A stretch of 8,604 nucleotides of DNA from Candidatus Methylomirabilota bacterium (GTDB taxonomy: Bacteria > Methylomirabilota > Methylomirabilia > Methylomirabilales > Methylomirabilaceae): the NCBI GenBank assembly GCA_003105305.1, contig PQAQ01000140.1:1-8604 (forward strand), read 5' to 3'. Shown here piece after piece: positions 1-6,676 of this stretch (positions are counted from its first letter, which is position 1; each line of letters opens with the position of its first letter). The notes under the pieces are model-generated. The model did not search any database and was not told the DNA's origin. It worked only from the letters and a program-made list of their open reading frames with translations. Made by a program: the position numbers and the translations under genes.

Positions 1-606
1 GGCCTCAAGATGGACCTTACGGATAACCGTTTCGATCCGACCACCGGCTTCATCGGGGCGACGACGTATCAGCTCGCCGGAACCTACTTGGGCGGAAGCA
101 ATAAGTTTCATCGCATCAGCGTCGATCTGGGGTACTATCAGCCGCTGGTCTGGAAGCTGGTCGGGCACATCCGCGGCAACCTGATTGTGGCGAACTCCTA
201 CGGCGGAAAGCGCCTGCCGGTTCAGGAGCGGATCTATCTTGGCGGCACCGATACGGTTCGAGGGTTCAAGACCTTCCATCTGAGCCCCACCGAGGCCGTG
301 ACGGACGCCAGCGGCATGACGCACCAGGAGCGGATCGGCGGCAACAAGGCCCTCTACTTTAATAATGAGGTGATGTTTCCCGTCTACGAGCCGCTGGGTC
401 TGAAGGGGCTGGTCTTTTTCGATGCGGGCAACGCCTTCAGAGGAGGAGAAAGCCTTTCGCTGACCGACCTGCGGCCGACCGCCGGAGGCGGCGTTCGCGT
501 GGCGACGCCTTTTGGTCTGGTGCGGATAGAATGGGGTCTTAATCTGGACAAGCGGCCTGGGGAGGCGAACAGCGCTGTGCACCTGACCATGGGATCGACG
601 TTTTAG
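1..606 (+). CDS. bamA: Outer-membrane assembly factor BamA, C-terminal barrel fragment (5' end cut by window)
   Basis: The reading frame is open from base 1 and ends at TAG 604-606, giving 201 residues of a protein that is usually about 750-800 residues long. What is seen is therefore only the end of the Omp85 beta-barrel; the POTRA domains lie upstream. BamA is the central outer-membrane subunit that folds and inserts beta-barrel proteins. Diagnostic features are the VRGF motif of barrel loop 6 at bases 256-267, preceded by an LGGTDT stretch, the FFDAGN strand at 415-432, and the PFGLVRIEWG-type penultimate strand. The chain ends in a C-terminal Phe, the usual outer-membrane-protein terminal residue. 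Position just before skp and lpxD matches the common bamA-skp-lpxD-fabZ-lpxA order. Another Omp85 member such as TamA is conceivable but unlikely in this context. Confidence 0.93.
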   Translation, partial: GLKMDLTDNRFDPTTGFIGATTYQLAGTYLGGSNKFHRISVDLGYYQPLVWKLVGHIRGNLIVANSYGGKRLPVQERIYLGGTDTVRGFKTFHLSPTEAVTDASGMTHQERIGGNKALYFNNEVMFPVYEPLGLKGLVFFDAGNAFRGGESLSLTDLRPTAGGGVRVATPFGLVRIEWGLNLDKRPGEANSAVHLTMGSTF

Positions 607-610
607 CATC

Positions 611-617
611 GGGAGGA
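611..617 (+). promoter_or_regulatory. Ribosome binding site for skp
   Basis: GGGAGGA lies 8 nt before the ATG at 626. It supports the first of two consecutive ATG codons (626 and 629) as the start. Confidence 0.6.
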
Positions 618-625
618 CACGACGG

Positions 626-1174
626 ATGATGCGTGTGATATGCGGGTGGCGGAGATGGATATTCTGGGGGATTACGATGGCGGTCTTCACGGCGTCCGCG
701 AGTTGGGCGGCGGAGTCTTCAGTACGACTCGGATTTGTCGACCTTCAGGCGGTCATCTCGCAGTCGAAAAAGGGACAGGACGCGATGGATATCGTAAAGA
801 AGGAGGCCGCCGAGAAACAAAAAGAGATCAGCGCGAAAGAGGCTGAAATCAAGCAGATGGACGCGGATCTCCAAAAACAGGCATCCGCCCTGAGTGAGGC
901 TGCGAAAAAGGACAGAGAGGAAGAGATTAAACGCAAGTTGCGTGATCTCAAGCGAATAACCGAGGATGTCAACCGTGACCTGGCCAAACGGGAAGGCGAG
1001 ATGGTGAACGATCTGCTCAGGGATCTCACGACCTTGATTCGGGACTATGGTAAAGAGAAGGGATACACCCTTATTGTCGAGAAGGGGCAGAGCGGTGTGA
1101 TCTATGGAAACGAGGCGGCCGATCTGACCAAAGAGATACTCGACCGCTATAATTCCCGCCAAACCAAAAAATAG
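626..1174 (+). CDS. skp: Periplasmic chaperone Skp/OmpH family
   Basis: This 182-residue protein is predicted to be a periplasmic holdase that keeps unfolded outer-membrane proteins soluble on their way to the BAM complex. The N-terminus is a signal peptide: charged residues, a hydrophobic stretch at about residues 11-25, then a small-residue site (SWA/A, about residues 26-29) for signal peptidase I. The mature protein starts with LGFVDLQAV, the usual first strand of OmpH proteins. Next comes a long Lys/Glu/Ala-rich coiled coil at about residues 50-130 (the tentacle arms), and a C-terminal strand containing YTLIVEKG. Length fits the family (about 160-190). The gene follows bamA by 19 nt and precedes lpxD by 8 nt, so the three are probably co-transcribed. 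The assignment rests on architecture and context, because coiled-coil sequences are poorly conserved. Confidence 0.92.
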   Translation: MMRVICGWRRWIFWGITMAVFTASASWAAESSVRLGFVDLQAVISQSKKGQDAMDIVKKEAAEKQKEISAKEAEIKQMDADLQKQASALSEAAKKDREEEIKRKLRDLKRITEDVNRDLAKREGEMVNDLLRDLTTLIRDYGKEKGYTLIVEKGQSGVIYGNEAADLTKEILDRYNSRQTKK

Positions 1175-1182
1175 TTGTTGCG

Positions 1183-2262
1183 ATGCGCCTGAGTGAGCTG
1201 GCTGAAAAGCTGGGATGCCGGCTGGTTGGTAACGGTAACATCGAGATTTATCGCCTTGCGCCGCTGCACGAGGCCGGCGAGGGCGACTTGGCCTTTATGG
1301 CAAGCGCCGTCGACGCGCCGACGCTGAAGAAGGGCCACGCATCTGCCGTGATTGTACGTGAAGGCAGCCCGCCCTGCTCCAAACCGACGCTGCTGACGAA
1401 CGATCCGTACCTGACTTTTGTCCAGGCCCTCCGTCTCTTGTATACCCCAGACCGGCCAACGCTCGGCGTCCATCCGTCCTGCGTCATACAGGATGGCGTG
1501 CGCCTGGAAGAGGATGTGGCGATCGGACCGCTTTCCGTGGTCGAGGCAGGGGTCAGCATTGGCCGGAGGAGTATCGTGGGCGCGCAGGTTTACATCGGAA
1601 AGGAGTCTCGCATCGGCGCCGACTGCCGGCTCTACCCGCAGGTCATGATCCGGGAGGGTGTAGAGATCGGCGATCGGGTGATTATTCACAGCGGGACCGT
1701 GATTGGGAGCGATGGCTTCGGATATGTCAGGGGCGAACGGGGTACTCGCATCAAGATCCCGCAGGTGGGGCGGGTGATTCTTGAAGACGATGTAGAGATC
1801 GGCGCCAACGTGACGATTGATCGAGCGACACTGGGGGTGACGCGGATCAAGCGCGGAACCAAGATCGATAATCTTGTCCAGATCGCCCACAATGTCGTCG
1901 TAGGGGCCGATACGGTGATTGCGGCCCTGAGCGGCATCTCCGGCAGCACAACGATCGGAGATCGCGTGACGCTGGCCGGTCAGGTCGGGATCGTCGATCA
2001 TGTCGAAATCGGCGACGATGCCACTGTGGGAGCGCAGGCTGGAGTTGCGAAGAGTCTGCCGCCTGAAAGCGTGGTGCTCGGTTCGCCCGCCGTGCCGCAT
2101 CTCACATTCAAGCGCAACGTTGCCGCAGCGCGTCGGCTTCCCCAGATCCTGAATACGCTCAAGCGCATCGAGGCGCGTCTGGTATCGCTGGAGCGCGCCA
2201 GTGGGACAGGAGAACCGCGGACGCAGACGTCTCCGTCGACGGCCGAGAGGGGGGTTCGTTGA
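1183..2262 (+). CDS. lpxD: UDP-3-O-acylglucosamine N-acyltransferase LpxD
   Basis: LpxD transfers an (R)-3-hydroxyacyl chain from ACP to the 2-amino group of UDP-3-O-acyl-GlcN, the third step of cytoplasmic lipid A synthesis. The 359-residue protein has the N-terminal uridine-binding domain (residues 1-100, with GDLAFM) and then a left-handed beta-helix of I-G-x-x hexapeptide repeats at about residues 105-310. His236 in IAHNV and His273 in VDHVEIGD match the two E. coli active-site histidines (239 and 276) with identical 37-residue spacing. A C-terminal helix follows, then a Ser/Thr/Pro-rich tail of about 20 residues that also encodes the fabZ ribosome binding site. ATG 1183 is the natural start, but there is no clear Shine-Dalgarno in the 8 nt after skp, so translation may be coupled to skp. 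The stop overlaps the fabZ start by 4 nt. Confidence 0.97.
   Translation: MRLSELAEKLGCRLVGNGNIEIYRLAPLHEAGEGDLAFMASAVDAPTLKKGHASAVIVREGSPPCSKPTLLTNDPYLTFVQALRLLYTPDRPTLGVHPSCVIQDGVRLEEDVAIGPLSVVEAGVSIGRRSIVGAQVYIGKESRIGADCRLYPQVMIREGVEIGDRVIIHSGTVIGSDGFGYVRGERGTRIKIPQVGRVILEDDVEIGANVTIDRATLGVTRIKRGTKIDNLVQIAHNVVVGADTVIAALSGISGSTTIGDRVTLAGQVGIVDHVEIGDDATVGAQAGVAKSLPPESVVLGSPAVPHLTFKRNVAAARRLPQILNTLKRIEARLVSLERASGTGEPRTQTSPSTAERGVR
2245..2254 (+). promoter_or_regulatory. Ribosome binding site for fabZ (TTG start)
   Basis: The purine run GAGAGGGGGG lies within the last codons of lpxD, 4 nt before the TTG at 2259. It supports the rare TTG start over the internal ATG at 2286, which would remove the first nine residues of the family's N-terminal helix. 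Confidence 0.55.
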
Positions 2263-2741
2263 TCGATATCCGACAGATTCAGGAGATGCTTCCGCACCGG
2301 TATCCGTTCCTTCTTGTGGATAAGATCCTCGAGATCGAGCCTGGAAAGAGGGTCGTGGGGCTGAAGAACGTGACCATCAACGAGCCGTTCTTTCAGGGTC
2401 ACTTTCCGGGGCAGCCGATCATGCCTGGAGTGCTGGTCATCGAGGCGATGGCGCAGGTCGGCGGCGTCCTGCTGATGCGGACACTGAACGTCAGCGGCGA
2501 AAAAAAGCTCGTATATTTTACCGGTATCAACCGCGCCAAGTTTCGCAGGCCCGTGCTGCCTGGGGATCAGATACGATTCGAGATCGAGCTGCTCCAACTC
2601 AGAAGCCGCAACTGTCGAATGGACGCCAAGGCTTTTGTGGAGGATAAGTTGACAGCGGAGGCTGAGTTGTCGTGCATGGTTGTTGACCGGGAAGCGCCGA
2701 ACCTCCCTCCAGGCGTTCCTGTTTCAACGGGAGACAAATGA
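2259..2741 (+). CDS. fabZ: (3R)-hydroxyacyl-ACP dehydratase FabZ
   Basis: FabZ dehydrates (3R)-hydroxyacyl-ACP to trans-2-enoyl-ACP in type II fatty acid synthesis, in the cytoplasm. It competes for the same hydroxyacyl-ACP pool as LpxA and LpxD, which is why it commonly sits between them. This 160-residue hotdog-fold protein carries [12 protein letters not shown] near its N-terminus, the catalytic His48 in FFQGHFPG, and the catalytic Glu62 in VIEAMAQ. The 14-residue spacing equals that of E. coli (54/68). The start is TTG 2259, within a TTGA overlap with the lpxD stop, and the stop TGA overlaps the lpxA start as ATGA. Both junctions suggest translational coupling. The C-terminal tail (about 15 residues, Pro-rich) is slightly longer than in E. 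coli. The family assignment is secure. Confidence 0.97.
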   Translation: MIDIRQIQEMLPHRYPFLLVDKILEIEPGKRVVGLKNVTINEPFFQGHFPGQPIMPGVLVIEAMAQVGGVLLMRTLNVSGEKKLVYFTGINRAKFRRPVLPGDQIRFEIELLQLRSRNCRMDAKAFVEDKLTAEAELSCMVVDREAPNLPPGVPVSTGDK

Positions 2742-3514
2742 CCCACATCCATCCTTCGGCGGTTGTTGCGTCGGAGGCGAAGTTAGCGCAGGACTGTAGC
2801 GTCGGTGCCTTTTCAGTCATTGGTCCTGACGTTGTGGTGAAGTCCGGGACCGTCATCGGTTCGCACGTTCTCATCGAAGGGATGACTGAGATTGGAGCGC
2901 GGTGCCAGATATTCTCTCACGTCGTCCTCGGCGCTGCGCCGCAGATTGTCCAGGATAGGGGTGAGGGAACGAAGCTGGCCATCGGAGATGAGACGGTGAT
3001 CCGGGAATTCGCATCGGTCCATCGTGGCTCGGTGAAGGGTAGAGGCGCAACGGTGCTGGGATGTCGAAACTACATTATGGCCTATGCCCACATCGCGCAC
3101 GATTGTCTGTTGCACGACGACGTCGTCGTGGCCAGTCAGGCCGGACTGGCCGGTCATGTTGAGGTAGAAACGCGGGCGGTGATTGGCGGGCAGACGGGGA
3201 TCCATCAGTTTGTTCGCATCGGCCAATACGCCATGGTCGGCGCCTGCTCGGCGGTATTGCAGGATATCCCGCCCTTCGTCAAGGCGCAGGGTAATCGAGC
3301 CAAATGCTACGGGTTGAATACGGTGGGCCTGCGTCGCCATGGTGTGTCTGAGGAGGCGATCCTGCGACTCAAGCAAGCCTATCGGTTGCTCTTCCTGTCC
3401 CACCTGAATACGTCCCAGGCCCTGGATCGGATCGCATTGGAGGTGACCTCTTGCCCGGAGATTGATGACTTGATGCACTTCATCAAGTTATCAGCCAGAG
3501 GAATTGCGCGCTGA
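2738..3514 (+). CDS. lpxA: Acyl-ACP--UDP-N-acetylglucosamine O-acyltransferase LpxA
   Basis: LpxA catalyses the first lipid A step, moving an (R)-3-hydroxyacyl chain from ACP to the 3-position of UDP-GlcNAc. The 258-residue protein (E. coli 262) has a left-handed beta-helix of hexapeptide repeats at about residues 1-185, then a helical C-terminal domain starting near LRRHGVSEEAI. The motif AHIAHDC contains His118 and His121; His121 aligns with catalytic His125 of E. coli. GLAGHVEV, GIHQF and QDIPPFVKAQGN are all family signatures. Counting 13 residues from His156 in IHQF, the position equivalent to E. coli acyl-length ruler Gly173 is Ala169 (codon 3242-3244), so the chain selected may be shorter than C14. 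ATG 2738 overlaps the fabZ stop by 4 nt and has GGGAG at 2729-2733. It is the last gene of the tight upstream block. Confidence 0.97.
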   Translation: MTHIHPSAVVASEAKLAQDCSVGAFSVIGPDVVVKSGTVIGSHVLIEGMTEIGARCQIFSHVVLGAAPQIVQDRGEGTKLAIGDETVIREFASVHRGSVKGRGATVLGCRNYIMAYAHIAHDCLLHDDVVVASQAGLAGHVEVETRAVIGGQTGIHQFVRIGQYAMVGACSAVLQDIPPFVKAQGNRAKCYGLNTVGLRRHGVSEEAILRLKQAYRLLFLSHLNTSQALDRIALEVTSCPEIDDLMHFIKLSARGIAR

Positions 3515-3524
3515 GGGGCGCGCA
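3505..3524 (+). other. GC-rich hairpin spanning the lpxA stop codon
   Basis: TGCGCGC at 3505-3511 pairs with GCGCGCA at 3518-3524, a perfect 7-bp stem around a 6-nt loop (TGAGGG) that begins with the lpxA stop codon. No U-run follows (the next bases are TTAAACG), so it is not a canonical intrinsic terminator. It may slow 3' exonuclease decay, attenuate read-through, or mean nothing. The following 130-nt gap makes a block boundary here plausible. The stem is seen directly; its function is a guess. Confidence 0.35.
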
Positions 3525-3644
3525 TTAAACGACGTGCCGAACGCCGGGTTCGGGGTGTCCAGTCCGTCTGTCATACCTCATTTCTGTTTCTTTACGAGCT
3601 ACGGTGGTCCGGACTGAGGCGTTCAAGTTTCGGATAGAGCTATT
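3515..3644 (+). other. lpxA-lpxI intergenic region (130 nt)
   Basis: This is the longest non-coding gap in the window. It contains the right arm of the hairpin above, a T/C-rich stretch at about 3571-3596, and a widely spaced inverted repeat (CAGTCCG at 3560-3566, CGGACTG at 3610-3616). A weak purine-rich ribosome binding site (GGATAGAG, 3632-3639) precedes the lpxI ATG. No -35/-10 pair is convincing, though a promoter for the downstream block would most plausibly lie here. Confidence 0.4.
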
Positions 3645-4445
3645 ATGGAAAGCCTGGGAATTATAGCCGGCGGGGGTCCGCTTCCGATCGTCGCAGCCCG
3701 GGATGCACGCACGCAGGGTCTAAGGGTTGTGGCGGTAGCCGTCGAAGAGGCGGCGTCCGCCGATCTGGCGAATGAAGTCGATGCGATCTGTTGGGTGGGA
3801 GCCGGGCAACTGGGGAGACTGATTTCAGCGCTCAAGCGGGAACAGGTGACGGATGCCGTCATGCTTGGACATGTTCCGCTCAATCTGCTGTTTTCGCGCG
3901 CGAAGCTCGATCTGGCCGGCCTGTGGTTCTATCTGAAACTGAAAGACCGCCGCGGCGACACGATCCTCTTGAGCGTGGGCGATCTGCTGGCGCGGGAGGG
4001 GATCATGCTGCACGATTGCAGACGGTTTCTCTCTTCGATTGTATTACGAAAGGGCGTATTGACGGCTCGAACGCCCACATCGGAAGAGCAGCGCGATATC
4101 GAGTTTGGAAGGGGAATTGCGCGGTCGATGGCGCAGTTGCGAATCGGCCAAACGGTCGTGGTGAAACGCCGAACGGTCCTGGCCGTAGAGGCGATAGAGG
4201 GAACTGATGCCGCCATTCGACGAGGCGGCGCGCTCGGCAATAGAGGGGTCGTGGTCGTCAAGGTGGGACGCCCGGATCAGGATATGCGCTTTGATCTTCC
4301 GGTTATCGGACCGGACACTATGGCGGCTCTTGAGGATGCGGGCGCAACGGCGCTGGCGCTGGATGCTGATCAGACGTTAATGCTTGAACGAGCGAACGTC
4401 GTGGCGAAGGCTGATCAGCTTGGCCTGGCGATTGTTTCAGATTAG
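3645..4445 (+). CDS. lpxI: UDP-2,3-diacylglucosamine pyrophosphatase LpxI (DUF1009)
   Basis: LpxI hydrolyses UDP-2,3-diacylglucosamine to lipid X and UMP, attacking the beta-phosphate. It replaces the unrelated metallophosphoesterase LpxH found in enterobacteria. The 266-residue length equals the family norm. Seen are the N-terminal glycine-rich GIIAGGGPLP segment (residues 5-14), the central region containing VGDLLAREGI (start of the second domain), and the C-terminal signature QDMRFDLPVIGPDT, where Asp217 lies in the conserved R-x-D-L-P context around the essential aspartate described for Caulobacter LpxI. That residue mapping is from memory and should be aligned. A candidate ribosome binding site ends 5 nt before the ATG. 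The position between lpxA and lpxB matches its pathway step. No LpxH-like gene is visible in the window. Confidence 0.95.
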   Translation: MESLGIIAGGGPLPIVAARDARTQGLRVVAVAVEEAASADLANEVDAICWVGAGQLGRLISALKREQVTDAVMLGHVPLNLLFSRAKLDLAGLWFYLKLKDRRGDTILLSVGDLLAREGIMLHDCRRFLSSIVLRKGVLTARTPTSEEQRDIEFGRGIARSMAQLRIGQTVVVKRRTVLAVEAIEGTDAAIRRGGALGNRGVVVVKVGRPDQDMRFDLPVIGPDTMAALEDAGATALALDADQTLMLERANVVAKADQLGLAIVSD

Positions 4446-4454
4446 CGGCAGGAC

Positions 4455-4503
4455 GGCGATCGGCCGTCGGTTATCGGTTAAAGCTGACTGCTGATCGCCG
4501 AGT
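4455..4503 (+). repeat. Degenerate 7-nt tandem repeat with dyad symmetry
   Basis: Between lpxI and the oxidoreductase, seven consecutive heptamers can be laid end to end: GGCGATC, GGCCGTC, GGTTATC, GGTTAAA, GCTGACT, GCTGATC and GCCGAGT. Position 1 is G in all seven, position 2 is G or C, position 3 is C or T, and position 5 is A in six. The array also carries two competing dyads: CGGCGATC at 4454-4461 with GATCGCCG at 4493-4500 (8 bp, 31-nt loop), and GACGGC at 4452-4457 with GCCGTC at 4463-4468 (6 bp, 5-nt loop). It resembles heptameric intergenic repeats seen in some bacterial genomes. Whether it recurs in this genome cannot be seen here. No U-run follows it. Confidence 0.5.
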
Positions 4504-4524
4504 GTTTCCCTGCCGATGCGTTAT

Positions 4525-4531
4525 GGTGAGG
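4525..4531 (+). promoter_or_regulatory. Ribosome binding site for the oxidoreductase gene
   Basis: GGTGAGG lies 10 nt before the ATG at 4542. The upstream ATG at 4523 is out of frame, which supports 4542 as the start. Confidence 0.45.
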
Positions 4532-4541
4532 TCAATCACGC

Positions 4542-5498
4542 ATGAAGAACGGAAATAACGGACAACCGATTCGAGTGGGCGTTGTGGGTGTGGGATATGT
4601 GGGACATCACCATGCCAGAATCTACTCAGAGCTGCCCGGCGTTGAATTGATCGGAGTCGTCGATATTGACGAGCATCGTCTGCGGGAATGTGGGGCGGGG
4701 CGTCGGATTCGACTGTGCCGCGATTATCGCGAGCTGCTGGAAAGGGTGGATGCCGTCAGCGTCGCGGTTCCGACCTTGCTGCACTACCCGATTGCCAAGG
4801 AGTTCCTGGAGCGTGGGGTGGACGTGCTGGTGGAGAAACCGATTGCGAAGCTCCCCGCTCAGGCCGACGAACTGGTTGAGATCGCCAGGCGTGACGATCG
4901 AATCTTTCAGGTCGGCCACATCGAACGATTCAACGGCGCAGTGAAGGCGCTTGAGGCGTTTGTGAGCAGGCCGGGTTTCATTGAATGCCACCGTCTCGGG
5001 CCGTTCGCTCACCGCAATACCGACGTTGATGTCGTCCTCGATCTGATGATCCATGATATCGATATTGTGCTGAACCTGGTCAAGTCGCCTGTTGTTGCGG
5101 TAACGGCTGTCGGTGTTCCGGTGGTTTCAGATCAGGCGGATATAGCGAATGCCCGACTCGAGTTTGAATCGGGGTGTGTCGCCAACCTGACCGCAAGCCG
5201 GGTGAGTGTCGAACGAGTGCGGCGGATACGGATCTTTCAACGCGATACCGTTATCTCCCTTGATTATACGCAGCAAGAGATGACAGTGTATCACCGTATC
5301 CCCGGGACGGAAGATGCGGCCGTTGGATCGACCTCGGCGATCGTGAAAGAAGAGATCTCCATTGAGAAGGCAGAGCCGCTTCGCGTCGAACTGGAAAGTT
5401 TTATCGAGTGTGTGCGGACCAGAAAAAGACCTCTGGTATCGGGAGAGGAAGGACGGGATGCCCTCAAGGTCGCCTCTCAGATCGTGGAGCGGTTGTAG
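4542..5498 (+). CDS. Gfo/Idh/MocA-family NAD(P)-dependent oxidoreductase, GnnA-like candidate
   Basis: This 318-residue cytoplasmic sugar dehydrogenase has an N-terminal Rossmann fold with the dinucleotide motif G16-x-G18-x-x-G21. It also has the family's EKP motif (Glu98-Lys99-Pro100, in LVEKPIA), a GHIERFN segment at 125-131, and a second-domain motif DLMIHDID at 167-174 with His171. Members of this family oxidise a sugar hydroxyl to a ketone. In Acidithiobacillus and Leptospira a family member, GnnA, oxidises the 3-hydroxyl of UDP-GlcNAc so that the aminotransferase GnnB can make UDP-GlcNAc3N, giving amide-linked lipid A. In Acidithiobacillus those genes lie between lpxA and lpxB. The same location here suggests a GnnA-like role, but no GnnB-type (DegT/DnrJ) gene is in the window, so the substrate is unproven. 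It ends 5 nt before lpxB. Family assignment is firm; function is inferred. Confidence 0.9.
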   Translation: MKNGNNGQPIRVGVVGVGYVGHHHARIYSELPGVELIGVVDIDEHRLRECGAGRRIRLCRDYRELLERVDAVSVAVPTLLHYPIAKEFLERGVDVLVEKPIAKLPAQADELVEIARRDDRIFQVGHIERFNGAVKALEAFVSRPGFIECHRLGPFAHRNTDVDVVLDLMIHDIDIVLNLVKSPVVAVTAVGVPVVSDQADIANARLEFESGCVANLTASRVSVERVRRIRIFQRDTVISLDYTQQEMTVYHRIPGTEDAAVGSTSAIVKEEISIEKAEPLRVELESFIECVRTRKRPLVSGEEGRDALKVASQIVERL

Positions 5499-5503
5499 GC
5501 CAG

Positions 5504-6676
5504 ATGCGGGATTGGCGGATCCTGATTGTTGCAGGAGAGACCTCAGGGGATCTTCATGCCGCCGGTGTGGTGGCCGAACTGCGACGGCGCGTCCCGGACC
5601 TGACCATAGAGGGAATCGGGGGAGAAAGGATGCGCCGGGCGGGCGTCCGGCTCCATGCGCATGCCAGCGATCTGGCTGTCGTAGGCCTTATTGAGGTCGC
5701 TGCCAGACTCCCTGCCATCTGGCGGGCGTACCGAACCATGATCCGCTGCCTGCGCGATCAACGCCCAGATCTGGTGGTCCTTGTGGATTTTCCGGACTTC
5801 AACCTGAGGCTCGCTCGCCGGGCATTCCGGCTGGGCATTCCGGTAGTGTACTTTATCAGTCCACAGGTGTGGGCGTGGCGTGCCGGCCGGATACGGGCGA
5901 TTGGCAGGTATGTTCGACGGCTTCTGGTGATCTTTCCCTTCGAGGAAGGTTTCTACAGAGACCGGGGGATTGAGGCGTTGTATGTCGGACACCCGCTCAT
6001 GGATCGATCGGCCTGCGCGCCATCGACGGATGAGGCGCGCCACCGTCTGAGGCTGGATGGGACGGCTCCGGTACTGGGGCTTCTTCCGGGCAGCCGTACG
6101 GGTGAAATCACGCGGCATCTGCCCGTCTTACTCAGATCGGCCAAGCAACTGCTGGAGGAGCGGTCGGATCTTCGCGTCATAATCGCCGCAGCCGAGGGAC
6201 TGCCCCTCGACCTCATCGGATCCTATGTAAATCAAGAGGCGGTCGCGGCCACGGTCGTACAGGGGCGAACTGACGAGGTCGTGGCGGCTTCCGATCTGAT
6301 TCTTGTGGCGTCGGGAACCGCAACCCTCGAGGCCGCCATCATCGGGACCCCCATGGTAATCGTGTATCGTCTGGCATTGCTCTCATGGCTGTTTGGCCGC
6401 CTGTTGATCAAGGTTCCGTACATCGGGATGGTGAATCTGGTGGCGGGAAGACGGGTTGTTCCCGAACTGATCCAATTTCAGGCGACGCCGGAGCGGGTCG
6501 CCGAAGAAGCGCGTCGACTGCTCCTGTCAGCGGAACAACGCTGTCGAATGCGGCAGGAGCTGCAGCAGGTTCGTGATCAGCTGGGGCCGCCAGGAGCCTT
6601 GAGCCGAGCGGCAGACGCGATTCTTGAGTGCCTGCAATCGGGCAGGTCGGAAGAGATGGTGGCCCAGAGCGGGTAA
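5504..6676 (+). CDS. lpxB: Lipid-A-disaccharide synthase LpxB
   Basis: LpxB is a GT-B, family GT19 glycosyltransferase that joins lipid X to UDP-2,3-diacyl-GlcN to make the beta-1',6 tetraacyl disaccharide 1-phosphate at the inner face of the inner membrane. The 390-residue protein (E. coli 382) shows the N-terminal AGETSGDLHAAG signature at residues 10-21, then VDFPDFN, then SPQVWAWR. Further on are LLPGSR with Arg198, the nucleotide-sugar region ASGTATLEAA, and the membrane-proximal VPYIGMVNLVAGR followed by VVPELIQ. ATG 5504 is chosen because it leaves 5 nt after the oxidoreductase stop and begins just before the conserved strand RILIVAGE. The frame stays open upstream to 5408, but that would overlap the previous gene by about 90 nt and add 32 unmatched residues. 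The only candidate ribosome binding site (GGAG, 5486-5489) is 14 nt away. The stop overlaps the next start by 1 nt. Confidence 0.97.
   Translation: MRDWRILIVAGETSGDLHAAGVVAELRRRVPDLTIEGIGGERMRRAGVRLHAHASDLAVVGLIEVAARLPAIWRAYRTMIRCLRDQRPDLVVLVDFPDFNLRLARRAFRLGIPVVYFISPQVWAWRAGRIRAIGRYVRRLLVIFPFEEGFYRDRGIEALYVGHPLMDRSACAPSTDEARHRLRLDGTAPVLGLLPGSRTGEITRHLPVLLRSAKQLLEERSDLRVIIAAAEGLPLDLIGSYVNQEAVAATVVQGRTDEVVAASDLILVASGTATLEAAIIGTPMVIVYRLALLSWLFGRLLIKVPYIGMVNLVAGRRVVPELIQFQATPERVAEEARRLLLSAEQRCRMRQELQQVRDQLGPPGALSRAADAILECLQSGRSEEMVAQSG

Noticed and set aside
1147..2100. A 317-codon open frame on the minus strand opposite lpxD
   Set aside because: It is antisense to a well-supported LpxD, has no recognisable domain and an Arg/His/Asp-heavy composition typical of the complement of a GC-rich gene.
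2813..3478. A 221-codon minus-strand frame opposite lpxA
   Set aside because: A shadow of the hexapeptide-repeat coding sequence; no family match.
3560..3616. Inverted repeat CAGTCCG ... CGGACTG before lpxI as a possible operator or terminator
   Set aside because: Seven-base arms separated by 43 nt are weak evidence and may be chance in GC-rich DNA.
3515..3644. A sigma-70 promoter for lpxI
   Set aside because: No -35/-10 pair with acceptable spacing stands out; TATTAT at 3641-3646 overlaps the start codon.
5408..5503. N-terminal extension of lpxB to the ATG at 5408
   Set aside because: It would overlap the oxidoreductase by about 90 nt and adds 32 residues absent from the LpxB family; ATG 5504 starts just before the first conserved strand.
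5543..6118. A 191-codon minus-strand frame opposite lpxB
   Set aside because: Antisense shadow of a secure LpxB; no motif.
6628..6675. N-terminal extension of the DUF374 gene to the GTG at 6628
   Set aside because: It lies inside lpxB and is less likely than the ATG forming a 1-nt overlap with the lpxB stop.
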